Origin: Acidimicrobiaceae bacterium
GTDB lineage: Bacteria; Actinomycetota; Acidimicrobiia; Acidimicrobiales; RAAP-2
Length of the DNA: 62,519 nucleotides
Reading direction: 5' to 3'
NCBI GenBank assembly: GCA_003133325.1
Contig: PKXA01000047.1
Coordinates: 1 to 62,519, forward strand
In this document: positions 1 to 10,655 of the stretch, in pieces
Numbering within the stretch: position 1 is the first letter of the stretch
How the letters are laid out: every line of letters begins with the position of its first letter
Position numbers and translations under genes: made by a program
Notes under the pieces: generated by a model
What the model was told of the DNA's origin: nothing
Database searches by the model: none
The model's input: only the letters and a program-made list of their open reading frames with translations

Positions 1-10
1 ACTCGCTCGA

Positions 11-31
11 CCCCAGGGCTGAAGCCCGGGG
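11..31. repeat. GC-rich hairpin at left edge
   Basis: CCCC at 11-14 pairs with GGGG at 28-31 and GGGC at 16-19 pairs with GCCC at 24-27 around a TGAA loop, with one bulged A at 15. It lies beyond the 3' end of the minus-strand flavoprotein gene. It could be a terminator-like hairpin or the end of a small repeat; no T-tract follows. Nothing else is recognised in bases 1-156. Confidence 0.35.
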
Positions 32-156
32 CTTGCGCTCACGATTTGGTCAGATGGCTGTCCGGCAATCGGTCGTGCCAACGAGTCGCAACGTGGCAGT
101 CGAGAAGTTCATCTATGAGCTGGATGCGCTGTTGTCCGGGTTCGCCCAACCCGTCC

Positions 157-1217
157 CTACTCGGCGTTTGTTGAAACGGGTCGTCCTGTTCTTTGCGCCC
201 AAGCGGCGAGGAGTGCCGCCGCACCCGATGCCATCTCACCGATGACCGCGGCTGCCGGGCGCACGTCGGTGACCAGCCCCACACCCTGGCCGGCGTCGAC
301 GACCGCAGTGGCCGGACCCCCGAGCTCGACAGATCCTGCCACGGCGACACGGGCCTGCGGGTCCCGGGCCAGTTCATCCTCGCGGTGGCACCAACGATCC
401 GTGACGTCATTGCGGAGAACTCGCTCGTCGAACCGCGGCGGCCACGGATACCCGAGGGCGATGTCAAAGATGCGGGTCTGGACAGTGTCTTCGCCCCGTG
501 CCTTCAGGACGAGGGCACGGACAGCGTCGGTGGCGAGTGACTCCGGGCAGGCGAGAAAGGGCGTGCCGAGCCACACCCCGGACGCGCCCGCAGCCAGCAC
601 CGCCGCCAACCCCCGGGCGGACGCAATACCGCCGGCAGCCAGAACGGTTGCGGGCACGGCGTCCATCACGTCCTGGAGGAGCAAGAGTGTGCCGACCCGG
701 TGGGTACCGTGGCCGCCGCCTTCAGACCCCCGGGCGACCAGGATGTCCACCCCGGCTTCGTATGCCTCCCGCGCCGAGTCCACGTCGTAGACCTGCGTGG
801 CCGTGGCGATGCCGGCGTCGTGGACCCGGTCCACCCACCACCACTCGTTCCCGAAGCTCACCGAGATCAGGCTCGGCCCGGCGCAGATGGCCGCGTCGAG
901 CAGTCCCGGGTCATTCTGGACGGCCCAGGCGAGCAGTCCCACCCCGAAGCGGATGCCGGCGTGGCTGGGGACCGAGGTCTGTTCACGCAGGAACTCGACG
1001 GTCCCCGCGCTGCCGACCCCGACCATGCCGAGCCCACCCGCCTTGGACACGGCCGCCGCCAGGGCGCCACCAGCCACGCCGCCCATTGGGGCATTGAGGA
1101 TGGGTACCTGTAGACCGAACGATCTCGACCAGTCGGTCCACAGGCTTTCTGGCTCGGGCCCGGTTCCCGTGGGCGCCAGCGCCGGATCGTGCTGTCCGAG
1201 AGGGTCGCTGTTCGCAC

Positions 1218-1221
<4 letters not shown>
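157..1221 (-). CDS. NAD(P)H-dependent flavin oxidoreductase, nitronate monooxygenase (NMO/2-nitropropane dioxygenase) family
   Basis: A 354-residue FMN-dependent TIM-barrel enzyme of the NMO family, which oxidises nitronates or acts as an NADH:quinone or enoyl reductase. Visible family landmarks are PILNAPMGG near residues 40-48, AGGLGMVG at 61-68, the FMN-phosphate-binding segment ARGSEGGGHG at 163-172, AAGGIA at 195-200 and GVWLGTPF at 215-222. The start ATG overlaps the metX stop by 4 bp (ATGA), so it is probably translated by coupling as the last gene of the metY-metX operon. Why such an enzyme travels with methionine biosynthesis is not evident. The family is certain; the substrate is not. 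Confidence 0.88.
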
Positions 1222-3700
<2,479 letters not shown>

Positions 3701-3716
3701 TTACTCTGCGCGACAG

Positions 3717-3752
3717 ATCCTGACAAAGGTGACAGAAATAGTCAACTATTTC
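3717..3752 (-). promoter_or_regulatory. metYX promoter with overlapping palindrome
   Basis: On the minus strand a -35 TTGACT (complement of 3740-3745), a 17-nt spacer and a -10 CAGGAT (3717-3722) lie about 70 nt before the metY ATG. The -35 sits inside a perfect inverted repeat, GAAATAGT / ACTATTTC with a 2-nt centre (3735-3752), well placed for a repressor. The half site resembles Rrf2-family (IscR/CymR-like) operators, which would fit a sulfur-metabolism operon, but that assignment is inference. No SAM riboswitch core was found between the promoter and the gene. Confidence 0.5.
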
Positions 3753-3938
3753 GTTTCGCGCCCGGGATATCGTCATGATCCCTCTCTGGGGAAGAGACCG
3801 GAATACGGTTGGCAGTCGATGACGGCGGAGATCCACGAGGCGTTGATCGGGATCCGCTTGCCCTGGCCCCGCCGCCCGTGGCGCGCCGTCGCTCAGCCGA
3901 CAGCGACCTGCACATCCATAGGCGGATCTTACGGCAAC

Positions 3939-3955
3939 CTGGAACACCGTTCCGG
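3939..3955. promoter_or_regulatory. Possible TetR-type operator
   Basis: GGAAC-ACC-GTTCC (3941-3953) with outer C/G at 3939/3955 forms a short inverted repeat of the AAC-N3-GTT kind common for TetR-family operators. It lies just upstream of the lipoprotein gene at 3980 and within about 700 bp of a TetR remnant. The function is inferred from form and position only. The whole 3647-3979 interval has no credible gene. Confidence 0.3.
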
Positions 3956-3979
3956 TCAAGTCAATGGCATGGTTGCAAG

Positions 3980-4399
3980 ATGATGCCCGCACGGCCTGGA
4001 AGGTGGGCCATGGTGGCAGGCCTGTGTTCCCTGGGGCTGGCCGGATGCTCTACAGCGCAGACAGGTGGGCTTGATGCCCCTGCCACTTCAATGTCGCCCG
4101 AGCAGACGGCGATGGCATGGTTCCGGGCAATCAACAGCAAGGATGCCGCTGCCGCTCGTGCATATTTCGTACCGAAGCAGATGTGGATGATGGGCTGGAT
4201 GAAGGGCGACGCCCAAGTGTCTACCTTTTCCAACATCCGCTGCCGGACGACGGCTCAGGCGAGTACAAATGCGGCAGTCAACTGCACATTCAACGAGTCT
4301 CAGTCCTCGATGATGGGGAACCCCGACTCATTCTGGAACATCGCGATGGTGCGAGGTCCAGAGGGAACCTGGCTGATCGACAACTATGGTCAAGGTTGA
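3980..4399 (+). CDS. Small lipoprotein, unknown function
   Basis: About 139 residues with a short charged N-terminus, a hydrophobic run and a lipobox LAGC (…LGLAGCSTAQ), so it should be processed by signal peptidase II and anchored to the outer face of the membrane. The mature part has PEQTAMAWFRAINSKDAAAA, a pattern seen in small NTF2-like or DUF4878-like exported domains, and ends with TWLIDNYGQG. I chose the tandem ATGs at 3980/3983 because the signal peptide begins there; the upstream in-frame extension has no exported character. The protein is Met-rich (MWMMGWMKG). The specific function is unknown. Confidence 0.6.
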   Translation: MMPARPGRWAMVAGLCSLGLAGCSTAQTGGLDAPATSMSPEQTAMAWFRAINSKDAAAARAYFVPKQMWMMGWMKGDAQVSTFSNIRCRTTAQASTNAAVNCTFNESQSSMMGNPDSFWNIAMVRGPEGTWLIDNYGQG

Positions 4400-4629
4400 G
4401 CGCCCCATCCTGTCCACTGACCCAGCAGCTGCTCCAACATCAGCACCGCAGTGTCGACGTCGGTGTCGCCGTAGAAGCGACGTGCGTCGTCGGCGCTCAG
4501 GCCGTTGCGTCCGATCTCGACGACTTCGAGCACGACTTCTTTGATGAGGTCGTCTTTGCCGGCGAAGTGGTAGCTGATGACACCCTTGCTGATCCCGAGC
4601 CTCTCGCCGACCGCCGTTCCTGAACGCAT
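4390..4629 (-). pseudogene. TetR-family regulator remnant
   Basis: The segment encodes the helix-turn-helix of a TetR repressor (VGERLGISKGVISYHFAGKD, then DLIKEVV) plus a short stretch of the effector domain. The usual 30-40 residues before the HTH are missing because an in-frame stop lies a few codons upstream of the ATG. The C-terminus ends after about 79 residues instead of about 200. It overlaps the lipoprotein gene end by 10 bp on the opposite strand. It lies divergent to the ABC exporter genes it may once have controlled. I regard it as inactivated. Confidence 0.6.
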
Positions 4630-4903
4630 GGACAGAGATCAGTACAACTGGCCGATACAAGGCTATGGTGCGGGGACGAGTCGCAACATGCGGTTGGTGC
4701 CACAGAACGCGGAGTATCGACAGTGATGGGAGCCGTGAGGATCTGGCGAACGGGCCACTCCATCACGCCTGACTGTGCAAGGTCGCTGGCCGACGTCGAG
4801 CACGACGGCAACGGCTAGCTGTGGTGGCCACGACCCCATGACGGTGCCTCGCCAAGGAGATGCGCTCGATGCGGTCGTGGTCGGCGTGCACCCCGAGTCC
4901 GCT

Positions 4904-5899
4904 ATGGGGGGTTCACGCACCGAGACTGCGGAAACACCTGCTCAAGGTGAGGCTAAGAGCGGGTCCGCCCTCATCGTCAACAAGCTGACCAAGCGCTTCG
5001 GGGATCGGGTCGCCTTCGACGACGTCTCCTTTGAGGTCGGCTACGGCGAAGTGTTCGGCTTCCTCGGACCGAACGGGGCGGGGAAGACGACGATGGTCCG
5101 CACGCTCGGTACGCTGCTGGCGCCGACGTCGGGATCGGCCACGGTGGCGGGCATGCCGCTCAGCGCCGCTGTCGGGCCCCAGATCCGGGCGCGTATCTCG
5201 ATCATGCCCGAGTCGCCCGGTCTCTACCTCCGCCTGACCGTCGCCGAGAACCTGGAGTGCTTCGCCGATCTCTACGAACTCCGCGACGCCCCCGAGCGCA
5301 TAGCGGCCGCCCTGCGGGCGGTCAACCTCGTGGACCGTGCGAACGATCCTTGTAGGTCCTTGTCCAAGGGTCTTCGCCAGCGGGTGGGCCTGGCCCGGGC
5401 ACTACTCAACGACCCAGCCGTGTTGTTCCTCGACGAGCCGACTTCCGGTCTCGACCCGGTGGCCGCCCGGGAGGTTCACGACCTGATCGATGAGCAGCGC
5501 AAGAGCGGGGTGACGATCTTTCTCACGACCCATCGCCTCGAAGAGGCCGAGCGCCTCTGTGATCGCGTGGCCATCTTGAACACCACGCTGCGTCTGATCG
5601 GCCGTCCCGATGAGCTACGCAAGCAGCTCTTTACGAGGACGCTCGACGTGAGGATCCGAGCGCCCCTCGACAACGCCGATCGCGTGTTCGCAGGCCTCCC
5701 GGGGGTGGAAAGCTGGGAGCCCGGCGAGCTGGGTGTCTACGTGCTCACCATCTCGGATCCCTCGATCGCCACGCCTGAAGTCGCCCGGGCGCTCGTCGCG
5801 GCCGGCGCCGACCTGCTCTTTCTTGGTGAGTCGCGTCACTCCCTCGAGGACGTCTATCTCGAGCTGATCAACGAGGACGTGGAGGCGAACGCACGGTGA
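4904..5899 (+). CDS. ABC transporter ATP-binding protein (ABC-2 type exporter)
   Basis: ATPase subunit of a CcmA/DrrA-like exporter. With this start it has 331 residues: Walker A GPNGAGKT at 55-62, signature LSKGL at 153-157, Walker B VLFLDEP at 173-179, and the switch His in TTH near 210. The C-terminal ~110 residues resemble the regulatory tail of drug or antibiotic exporters. In-frame ATGs also occur at 4838 and 4775; I prefer 4904, about 18 codons before the first conserved strand, but no strong ribosome site decides it. The stop overlaps the permease start (GTGA), so the two are translationally coupled. The substrate is unknown. Confidence 0.85.
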   Translation: MGGSRTETAETPAQGEAKSGSALIVNKLTKRFGDRVAFDDVSFEVGYGEVFGFLGPNGAGKTTMVRTLGTLLAPTSGSATVAGMPLSAAVGPQIRARISIMPESPGLYLRLTVAENLECFADLYELRDAPERIAAALRAVNLVDRANDPCRSLSKGLRQRVGLARALLNDPAVLFLDEPTSGLDPVAAREVHDLIDEQRKSGVTIFLTTHRLEEAERLCDRVAILNTTLRLIGRPDELRKQLFTRTLDVRIRAPLDNADRVFAGLPGVESWEPGELGVYVLTISDPSIATPEVARALVAAGADLLFLGESRHSLEDVYLELINEDVEANAR

Positions 5900-6630
5900 C
5901 CTTCAGCTGGACGCGCGTCGCGGCGATCTTCCGAAAGGAGATCCGGGACTACCGGCACAACCGATTCGTCATCATGACCATGGCGATGCTGCCGCTGATC
6001 TTCATTGCGCTGCCCATCATCGAGATCTTCACCATCAAGGCAACGGTGTCGAGCTCGAAACTGGACACCCGCATCGGTCTCGCCCTGCTCTACATGCTGC
6101 TGATCCCGGCGATCTTGCCCTCCGCCCTCGCGGGCTACTCGGTGGTCGGCGAGCGCGAGCAGGGCACCCTCGAGCCCGTGCTCATCACGCCGATCCGGAG
6201 CACGGAGTTCCTGTTGGGCAAGGCGTTCGCTGCGCTCCTCCCGACGCTGGTGATCGCCTACGTCATGTTCGGCGTCTTCCTCGCTATTGCTGCGCTCTTC
6301 GCTGATCCCGCCGTCTCTTCCGCGGTGTTCGAACGATCCCACGTCCTCATCCAGTTGCTGTTCACCCCGCTGCTCGCCGGATGGTCGATCTTGGTTGGCA
6401 TCGCCATCTCCGCTCGGGCGAGCGACGTCCGCGTCGCTCAGCAGCTCGGGGTCTTCGCCAGCCTTCCCCCGCTTGCCGTGGTAGCTCTCATGTCGGAGAA
6501 CGTGATCACCCCATCGATCGGCCTTGCCCTCGGCCTCGCTGCCGCCCTGCTCCTCATCGACGGACTCGGCTGGCGGGTCGTGGCCGCAATGTTCGACCGC
6601 GAGCGCCTCGTCACCGGCAACAAGACATGA
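5896..6630 (+). CDS. ABC-2 type transporter permease
   Basis: A 244-residue integral membrane protein with about six hydrophobic segments (e.g. MAMLPLIFIALPIIEIF, ALLYMLLIPAILPSALAGYS). A conserved cytoplasmic EREQGTLEPVLITPIRS segment near residues 94-110 is the hallmark of ABC-2/NatB-like permeases. It starts with GTG overlapping the ATPase stop by 4 bp. Together they should form a (ATPase)2(permease)2 exporter; NatAB-like systems export Na+ or small molecules, but the substrate here cannot be read from sequence. Confidence 0.85.
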   Translation: MTFSWTRVAAIFRKEIRDYRHNRFVIMTMAMLPLIFIALPIIEIFTIKATVSSSKLDTRIGLALLYMLLIPAILPSALAGYSVVGEREQGTLEPVLITPIRSTEFLLGKAFAALLPTLVIAYVMFGVFLAIAALFADPAVSSAVFERSHVLIQLLFTPLLAGWSILVGIAISARASDVRVAQQLGVFASLPPLAVVALMSENVITPSIGLALGLAAALLLIDGLGWRVVAAMFDRERLVTGNKT

Positions 6631-6691
6631 CACTCCTCACGGCAGGGAGAAGCTCATTTCGTCCAAATCAGCTACCGAAAGGAGAGCGATC

Positions 6692-6997
6692 ATGTCAGCA
6701 ACGCTCAGGTTGACGAGGGAAGGTGCCGGCATTGAACTCCGACGGGGTCGATTTGAGACCGTCGTCGATGGCAAGAGCGTCGGCTCAATCGAAAGGCATG
6801 AAACGGTCGAGATCCCGGTCGAGCCAGGACATCATACCCTCCGAATGTGGGCCGGCCGATACTCCAGCCAAGATCATACTTTCGACGTCGCCGATGGCGA
6901 CGGCGTCAACTTCCGATGCCACGGGGCCATGATCTGGCCAAGGTACGTCGCGTCCATCGTCAAGCCGAACCTAGCGATCTCGCTGAAGCAGGAGTGA
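6692..6997 (+). CDS. Conserved hypothetical protein, PEGA-like beta domain
   Basis: A 101-residue protein preceded by a good ribosome site (GAAAGGAG, 6677-6684). It begins MSATLRLTREGAG and has alternating beta pattern with VDGKSVGSIERHETVEIPVE and EPGHHTLRMWAGRYSS, the turn-rich motif of PEGA or DUF2846-like domains that sit on surface or carrier proteins. No signal peptide or membrane segment is visible. It follows the ABC exporter by 61 bp on the same strand. The function is unknown. Confidence 0.65.
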   Translation: MSATLRLTREGAGIELRRGRFETVVDGKSVGSIERHETVEIPVEPGHHTLRMWAGRYSSQDHTFDVADGDGVNFRCHGAMIWPRYVASIVKPNLAISLKQE

Positions 6998-7076
6998 GCG
7001 GCAGCCACGATCTCGCCAAGGAGATGACCAAGATGCGACACACGCAAAGACGTGACGTCGCCGACGTCGGCCTGTT

Positions 7077-8368
7077 ATGAAGACCGACAGGCTCAGGATT
7101 GCGGTCGCCTTCGCGGCGGTACTCGCGGCCTGCTCAGTGGTCTTGCCGTCATGTTCGTGATCGGGTGCAAGCAACCACACCGCTTCACCGCCCGGCCAAT
7201 CATGCGCGTGGCCGTCGATGATCAGTGTCAAAACGTCCAACACCGTCGTGCCCGACTCCGCCGAGTCCTATTGGGTCCAGCCAATCGTGGCCGCCACTGT
7301 GAATCGGATCGTGAGCTCGGGGACATATCCCGACGCCCGCTACGCCTCGCTGAGCGTCTACACGCCACATGGCAGTCCCTTCGTCACCGACGGCATCAGC
7401 TCGTCGCTTCCCGACTACCGGATCGCCCCCGAGCACGGCAGCACCAACCCGTGGCAGGCGCACGCCGCCCCAGGAGGCAGGTTCGAAGCGACGGTTCGTT
7501 CGGACGTGTCACCGGGCCAGGTCAATGTCCTGCCCCTACCATCGGGCACCACCGCGCAACATCCCGCCTACCTCGTCTATCGCGTCTACCTCCCAGCCGG
7601 CGCGACTTCTCGCGCGTGCAACTCCCCACACTGACCATGGAGAAGGGATCCACGACAGACAAGCTCTCGACCTGCGCGGTCCACACGAGCCCCGTACCCA
7701 CTCCCGTACCCACTCCCGAACGGGCACCAGCGACGACAACCACGTCCACCACCGGCGTCTCTGCCGGAGCAACGCCTCCCCCAGGCGAGTTCTACAAGCC
7801 CGCCCAGAACAAGGACTCCGGGCTTCTCGCCAATGACGACGTCGCCTACGCCGAAGCCTACGTTGTCCGCCCGCCTGCCCCTGATGTGGTGGTTGTCACA
7901 GGAAACGCGCCAACCCACGCGCCAGGCGACCATCCGTCGCCCTGGCCGGCGCCCGGCAACGACGTGCGCTACTGCTCGATGTGCATCGGCGTCGGGATAG
8001 CCGATACGCCTACGGTGGTCAACCACCTCCCCGGCGGGAACACTGACTACGGGTGCCGAGCCGACCAGGCGACCAGGGTCGACACTGCCGGCGACTACAC
8101 CTACGTGATCGGCACCGAAGCCCAGCGCGCCGCCATAGCCCAGGTCCCGGACGTTACGTTCGTCCCCTTCTCCACCAGCCAAGCCACCAGCGTCTACATC
8201 CTGCTCCTGCGCGACCTCCTCGTCAGCAGCCGGTTCACCTATTCGGTTCAGAACATCACCACGATGCTCAGCCCAGCCGCAGCAACAGCCGCTATAGGCC
8301 CCTACTACCCGACCGTGTCTGCCTGCCCCTTAGCGACTCTTGCCGCTAAGGGCGTGCAGGGGTGTTGA
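7077..8368 (+). pseudogene. Secreted or lipoprotein conserved actinobacterial protein, disrupted twice
   Basis: Reading from ATG 7077 gives a signal peptide (MKTDRLRIAVAFAAVLAACS) with a possible LPSC lipobox, then an in-frame TGA at 7158-7160. The same frame continues as mature protein (SYWVQPIVAATVNR, YLVYRVYLPAG) until about 7600. There the homology jumps frame by about one base to DFSRVQLPTLT and runs to 8368, including a Thr/Pro-rich linker, CSMCIGVGIADTPTVVNHLP, DYTYVIGTE and YYPTVSACPLATL. Together these read as one ~430-residue exported protein of a family I recognise from actinobacteria but cannot name. Two independent lesions make it a pseudogene unless both are sequencing errors. 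Confidence 0.72.
8322..8360. repeat. Strong hairpin at the end of the disrupted gene
   Basis: CCCTTAGCG (8327-8335) pairs perfectly with CGCTAAGGG (8344-8352) around an 8-nt loop, extended by CCTGC (8322-8326) pairing with GCAGG (8356-8360) across a 3-nt bulge. It overlaps the last codons of the pseudogene, and no T-run follows. It may act as a transcription terminator or mRNA-end stabiliser. Confidence 0.45.
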
Positions 8369-8905
8369 TGGCGGAGTTCGAAGGCCGGTCGGCGAGCGTC
8401 CAGAAAGGGCCGTTCTCCGGCAGGGGAACAGTCACGAGCTCAGGGTCCCTCGATTTGAATCTCTGAAGTACAGAACTGCGCGCCATGGGATGTCGGGCGG
8501 TCACAGAGGATGCGGCGCAGGTTGAAGATCTCCGACGTCTCGCGTCCTGGTGAGTCGCCCATAACGCGCGCCCGGAAACGCGTCGCGGGTAGCTCCGAAG
8601 TGCCATTCCGGGCGCCGCAACATTAGCGAGCAAGGAGTCCGCATGACACGGTGGCGGCGCACCGGCGGGAGACGTGATCGAGAAGGCCGAAGTGTGGGGT
8701 CGAAGCAGGGGCGGCCACGCGACCGCAGGCGCGTCCGGCTGTGCTGCGACCCAAGGTAGTGCCCAAACCCGGGCAGCCGAGGGGAGTCAGTTGGACTGAC
8801 CGGCCATGGCTGGGGCGGTGAATCCGGCGCCGGTCGTGCGGACTGAGACAGGTGATAGCTGCAACGGTGGGACAATGGAACCAGTCGAATTATGAGGAGT
8901 GCTCT
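8369..8905. other. Intergenic, nothing recognised
   Basis: No reading frame here has coding character or a recognisable motif, and I see no tRNA-like cloverleaf. A ribosome site for rsgA (GAGGAG, 8893-8898) is at the right end. The interval may hold decayed sequence from the neighbouring pseudogene. Confidence 0.4.
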
Positions 8906-9967
8906 ATGTCCCCCATCCCAACTGTCCCGGGCTTGCTGGCCCTTGGGTGGGACGACGGCTGGGCGTCAGCGCTGTCGGAGCTGTGTGATCCGAACCTGTC
9001 GCCCGCACGGGTGTCGCGAGTCGACCGTGGCATGTGCACCGTCATGACCGGAATGGCCGAGGAACGGGTCGCTGCCGAACGCGGTGTGGAGGTGGCGGTC
9101 GGCGATTGGGTGGGTGTCGGCCCAGGCTCCGCCGCCGGTGGTAAGGCGCGGATCGTGGCCGTCCTTCCTCGTCGTTGCGTATTCCGAAGAGAGGCGAAAA
9201 CGAGAGGTGCGGCACCCCCACAGATCGTCGCCGCAAATATCGACACAGTCTTGCTATGTGATGCACTCGACGGAGGTCTCAGCCTTCGCCACCTCGAACG
9301 GTTCCTGGCGCTGGCGTGGCAGAGCGGCGCCACCCCCGTCGTGCTGATTACCAAATCCGACGCGGCTCCAGCTGCGGTAGTGGTGAAGGCGGTAGAGGCG
9401 GTAGAGGCGGTCGCCAATGGAGTCAGCGTCCATGTCGTCAGTTCGACGTCCGGTGAGGGCATAGAAGAAGTGGCGCCCTACTTGGTCCCGGGACACACGG
9501 TCGCGCTGTTGGGGTTGTCAGGAGCTGGGAAGTCGACCCTGGTGAACCTGTTGGCGGGTGAGGAAATCCTAGCGACGGGGGCGGTACGTGAAGACGGCAG
9601 CGGACGGCATACGACGACCCACCGCGAGTTGGTCCTGCTTCCTGGAGGTGGGCTCTTGATCGACACTCCGGGGATGCGAGCCCTGTCGGTGGTGGGCGCG
9701 GGTGACGGTGTGGAGCAGACGTTCTGGGATGTCGAAGTATTGGCCCGCAACTGTAAGTACACCAATTGCTCTCACAAAGGCGAGCAAGGATGTGCGCTCG
9801 CAGCGGCGCTGTCCGACGGGCGCCTCGAGCGCGGCCGTTTCGAGAGCTGGCTGCGGTTGAAGGCCGAGCCGGCGTCTTCGGAACTCGACGTGGCGCGGCG
9901 CGACATAGCGGAGCGCAAGCGGCGCAAGGCGGCAATACACGCTGACCGCCGAGCCGCAAGGACGTAG
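8906..9967 (+). CDS. rsgA: Ribosome small-subunit-dependent GTPase A
   Basis: A circularly permuted GTPase of 353 residues that helps late maturation of the 30S subunit. An N-terminal OB-like domain is followed by the permuted G motifs: G4 TKSD near 150-153, G1 GLSGAGKST at 203-211, and G3 DTPG in LLIDTPGM. The C-terminal zinc module NCKYTNCSHKGEQGC supplies Cys and His ligands. The ATG at 8906 is chosen because GAGGAG lies 8 bases upstream and the protein then begins at the normal family position. An unusual VEAVEAVEAVANG repeat lies in the linker after G4. It stands alone. Confidence 0.92.
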   Translation: MSPIPTVPGLLALGWDDGWASALSELCDPNLSPARVSRVDRGMCTVMTGMAEERVAAERGVEVAVGDWVGVGPGSAAGGKARIVAVLPRRCVFRREAKTRGAAPPQIVAANIDTVLLCDALDGGLSLRHLERFLALAWQSGATPVVLITKSDAAPAAVVVKAVEAVEAVANGVSVHVVSSTSGEGIEEVAPYLVPGHTVALLGLSGAGKSTLVNLLAGEEILATGAVREDGSGRHTTTHRELVLLPGGGLLIDTPGMRALSVVGAGDGVEQTFWDVEVLARNCKYTNCSHKGEQGCALAAALSDGRLERGRFESWLRLKAEPASSELDVARRDIAERKRRKAAIHADRRAART

Positions 9968-10646
9968 CTCCCGCCGCCCACACAGAACCCGCGCTCCAGA
10001 ACCCGCCCTTGTTCACGTGGCTGCATCCGATGATGCCACCCGCCCTCCTTGTCGCCAGGTTCCGCGCCGCGCCTGTGGCCCGCCTCCGGTGATCGACCAC
10101 AATCCACGTCCGCCATTTGCTGCGCGCCTTCGCGGGCCACCCTCGAGTACTTCGCCTCGTGGGATGAGCCCCTACCCGTCTGGGGCGCCCCGGGAGCAGC
10201 CTCTCTTGGCCTGATCGGCGCGGTCGGCGGCCCCTCCTACGAGGCCGTCTTCGGGCCACGCCTATTCATCGACCCGCCATGTTCACACATCGGTGGGATT
10301 CTTGATGGGATGGAATTGGGTGGTGGGCGGGAGCCTCGCGCCACTCGATGCCGGTCCCGACCATCGTCGAGGGAATCGGACGGAGTCCGAGTGGACGGCG
10401 GTCAACAACTCAACAAACCGATCGTCGCCATGGCCGGATCCTGACCAGTAGGGCACACGACCCAAACCGGGTAGCCGGCCAGACGAAAGAAGGGTGCTGA
10501 GCTCACCTCCTCGGTTCGGGGCAAGCCAGAGGTGAAGCTCCGGCGCTTGGTGGCCTGATCGGGACTTTTCATGTTGCCCTCATGATCGTGGCAGCCCGCA
10601 GTGCCGCCGAACTCATCTGGAGGCCGGGCTCTACGCGGTCCGGGCT
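9968..10646. other. Intergenic, no supported gene
   Basis: About 680 bases between convergent rsgA and the acyl-CoA ligase. Frames here have low coding character; one plus-strand stretch near 10160-10330 (SLGLIGAVGGPSYEAVFG) looks faintly protein-like, but I cannot place it. No RNA gene was seen. Confidence 0.35.
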
Positions 10647-10655
10647 CTACGCGGT
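10624..10655. repeat. 16-bp tandem duplication at the ligase 3' end
   Basis: CCGGGCTCTACGCGGT occurs twice back to back (10624-10639, 10640-10655), followed by a partial third copy. The ligase stop codon (complement of 10647-10649) lies in the second copy, so the duplication has set the exact C-terminus. Confidence 0.8.

Noticed and set aside
7158-7160. TGA as selenocysteine codon
   Set aside because: It falls at the end of a signal peptide, no SECIS-like hairpin was seen, and the gene has a second lesion, so a nonsense change is simpler.
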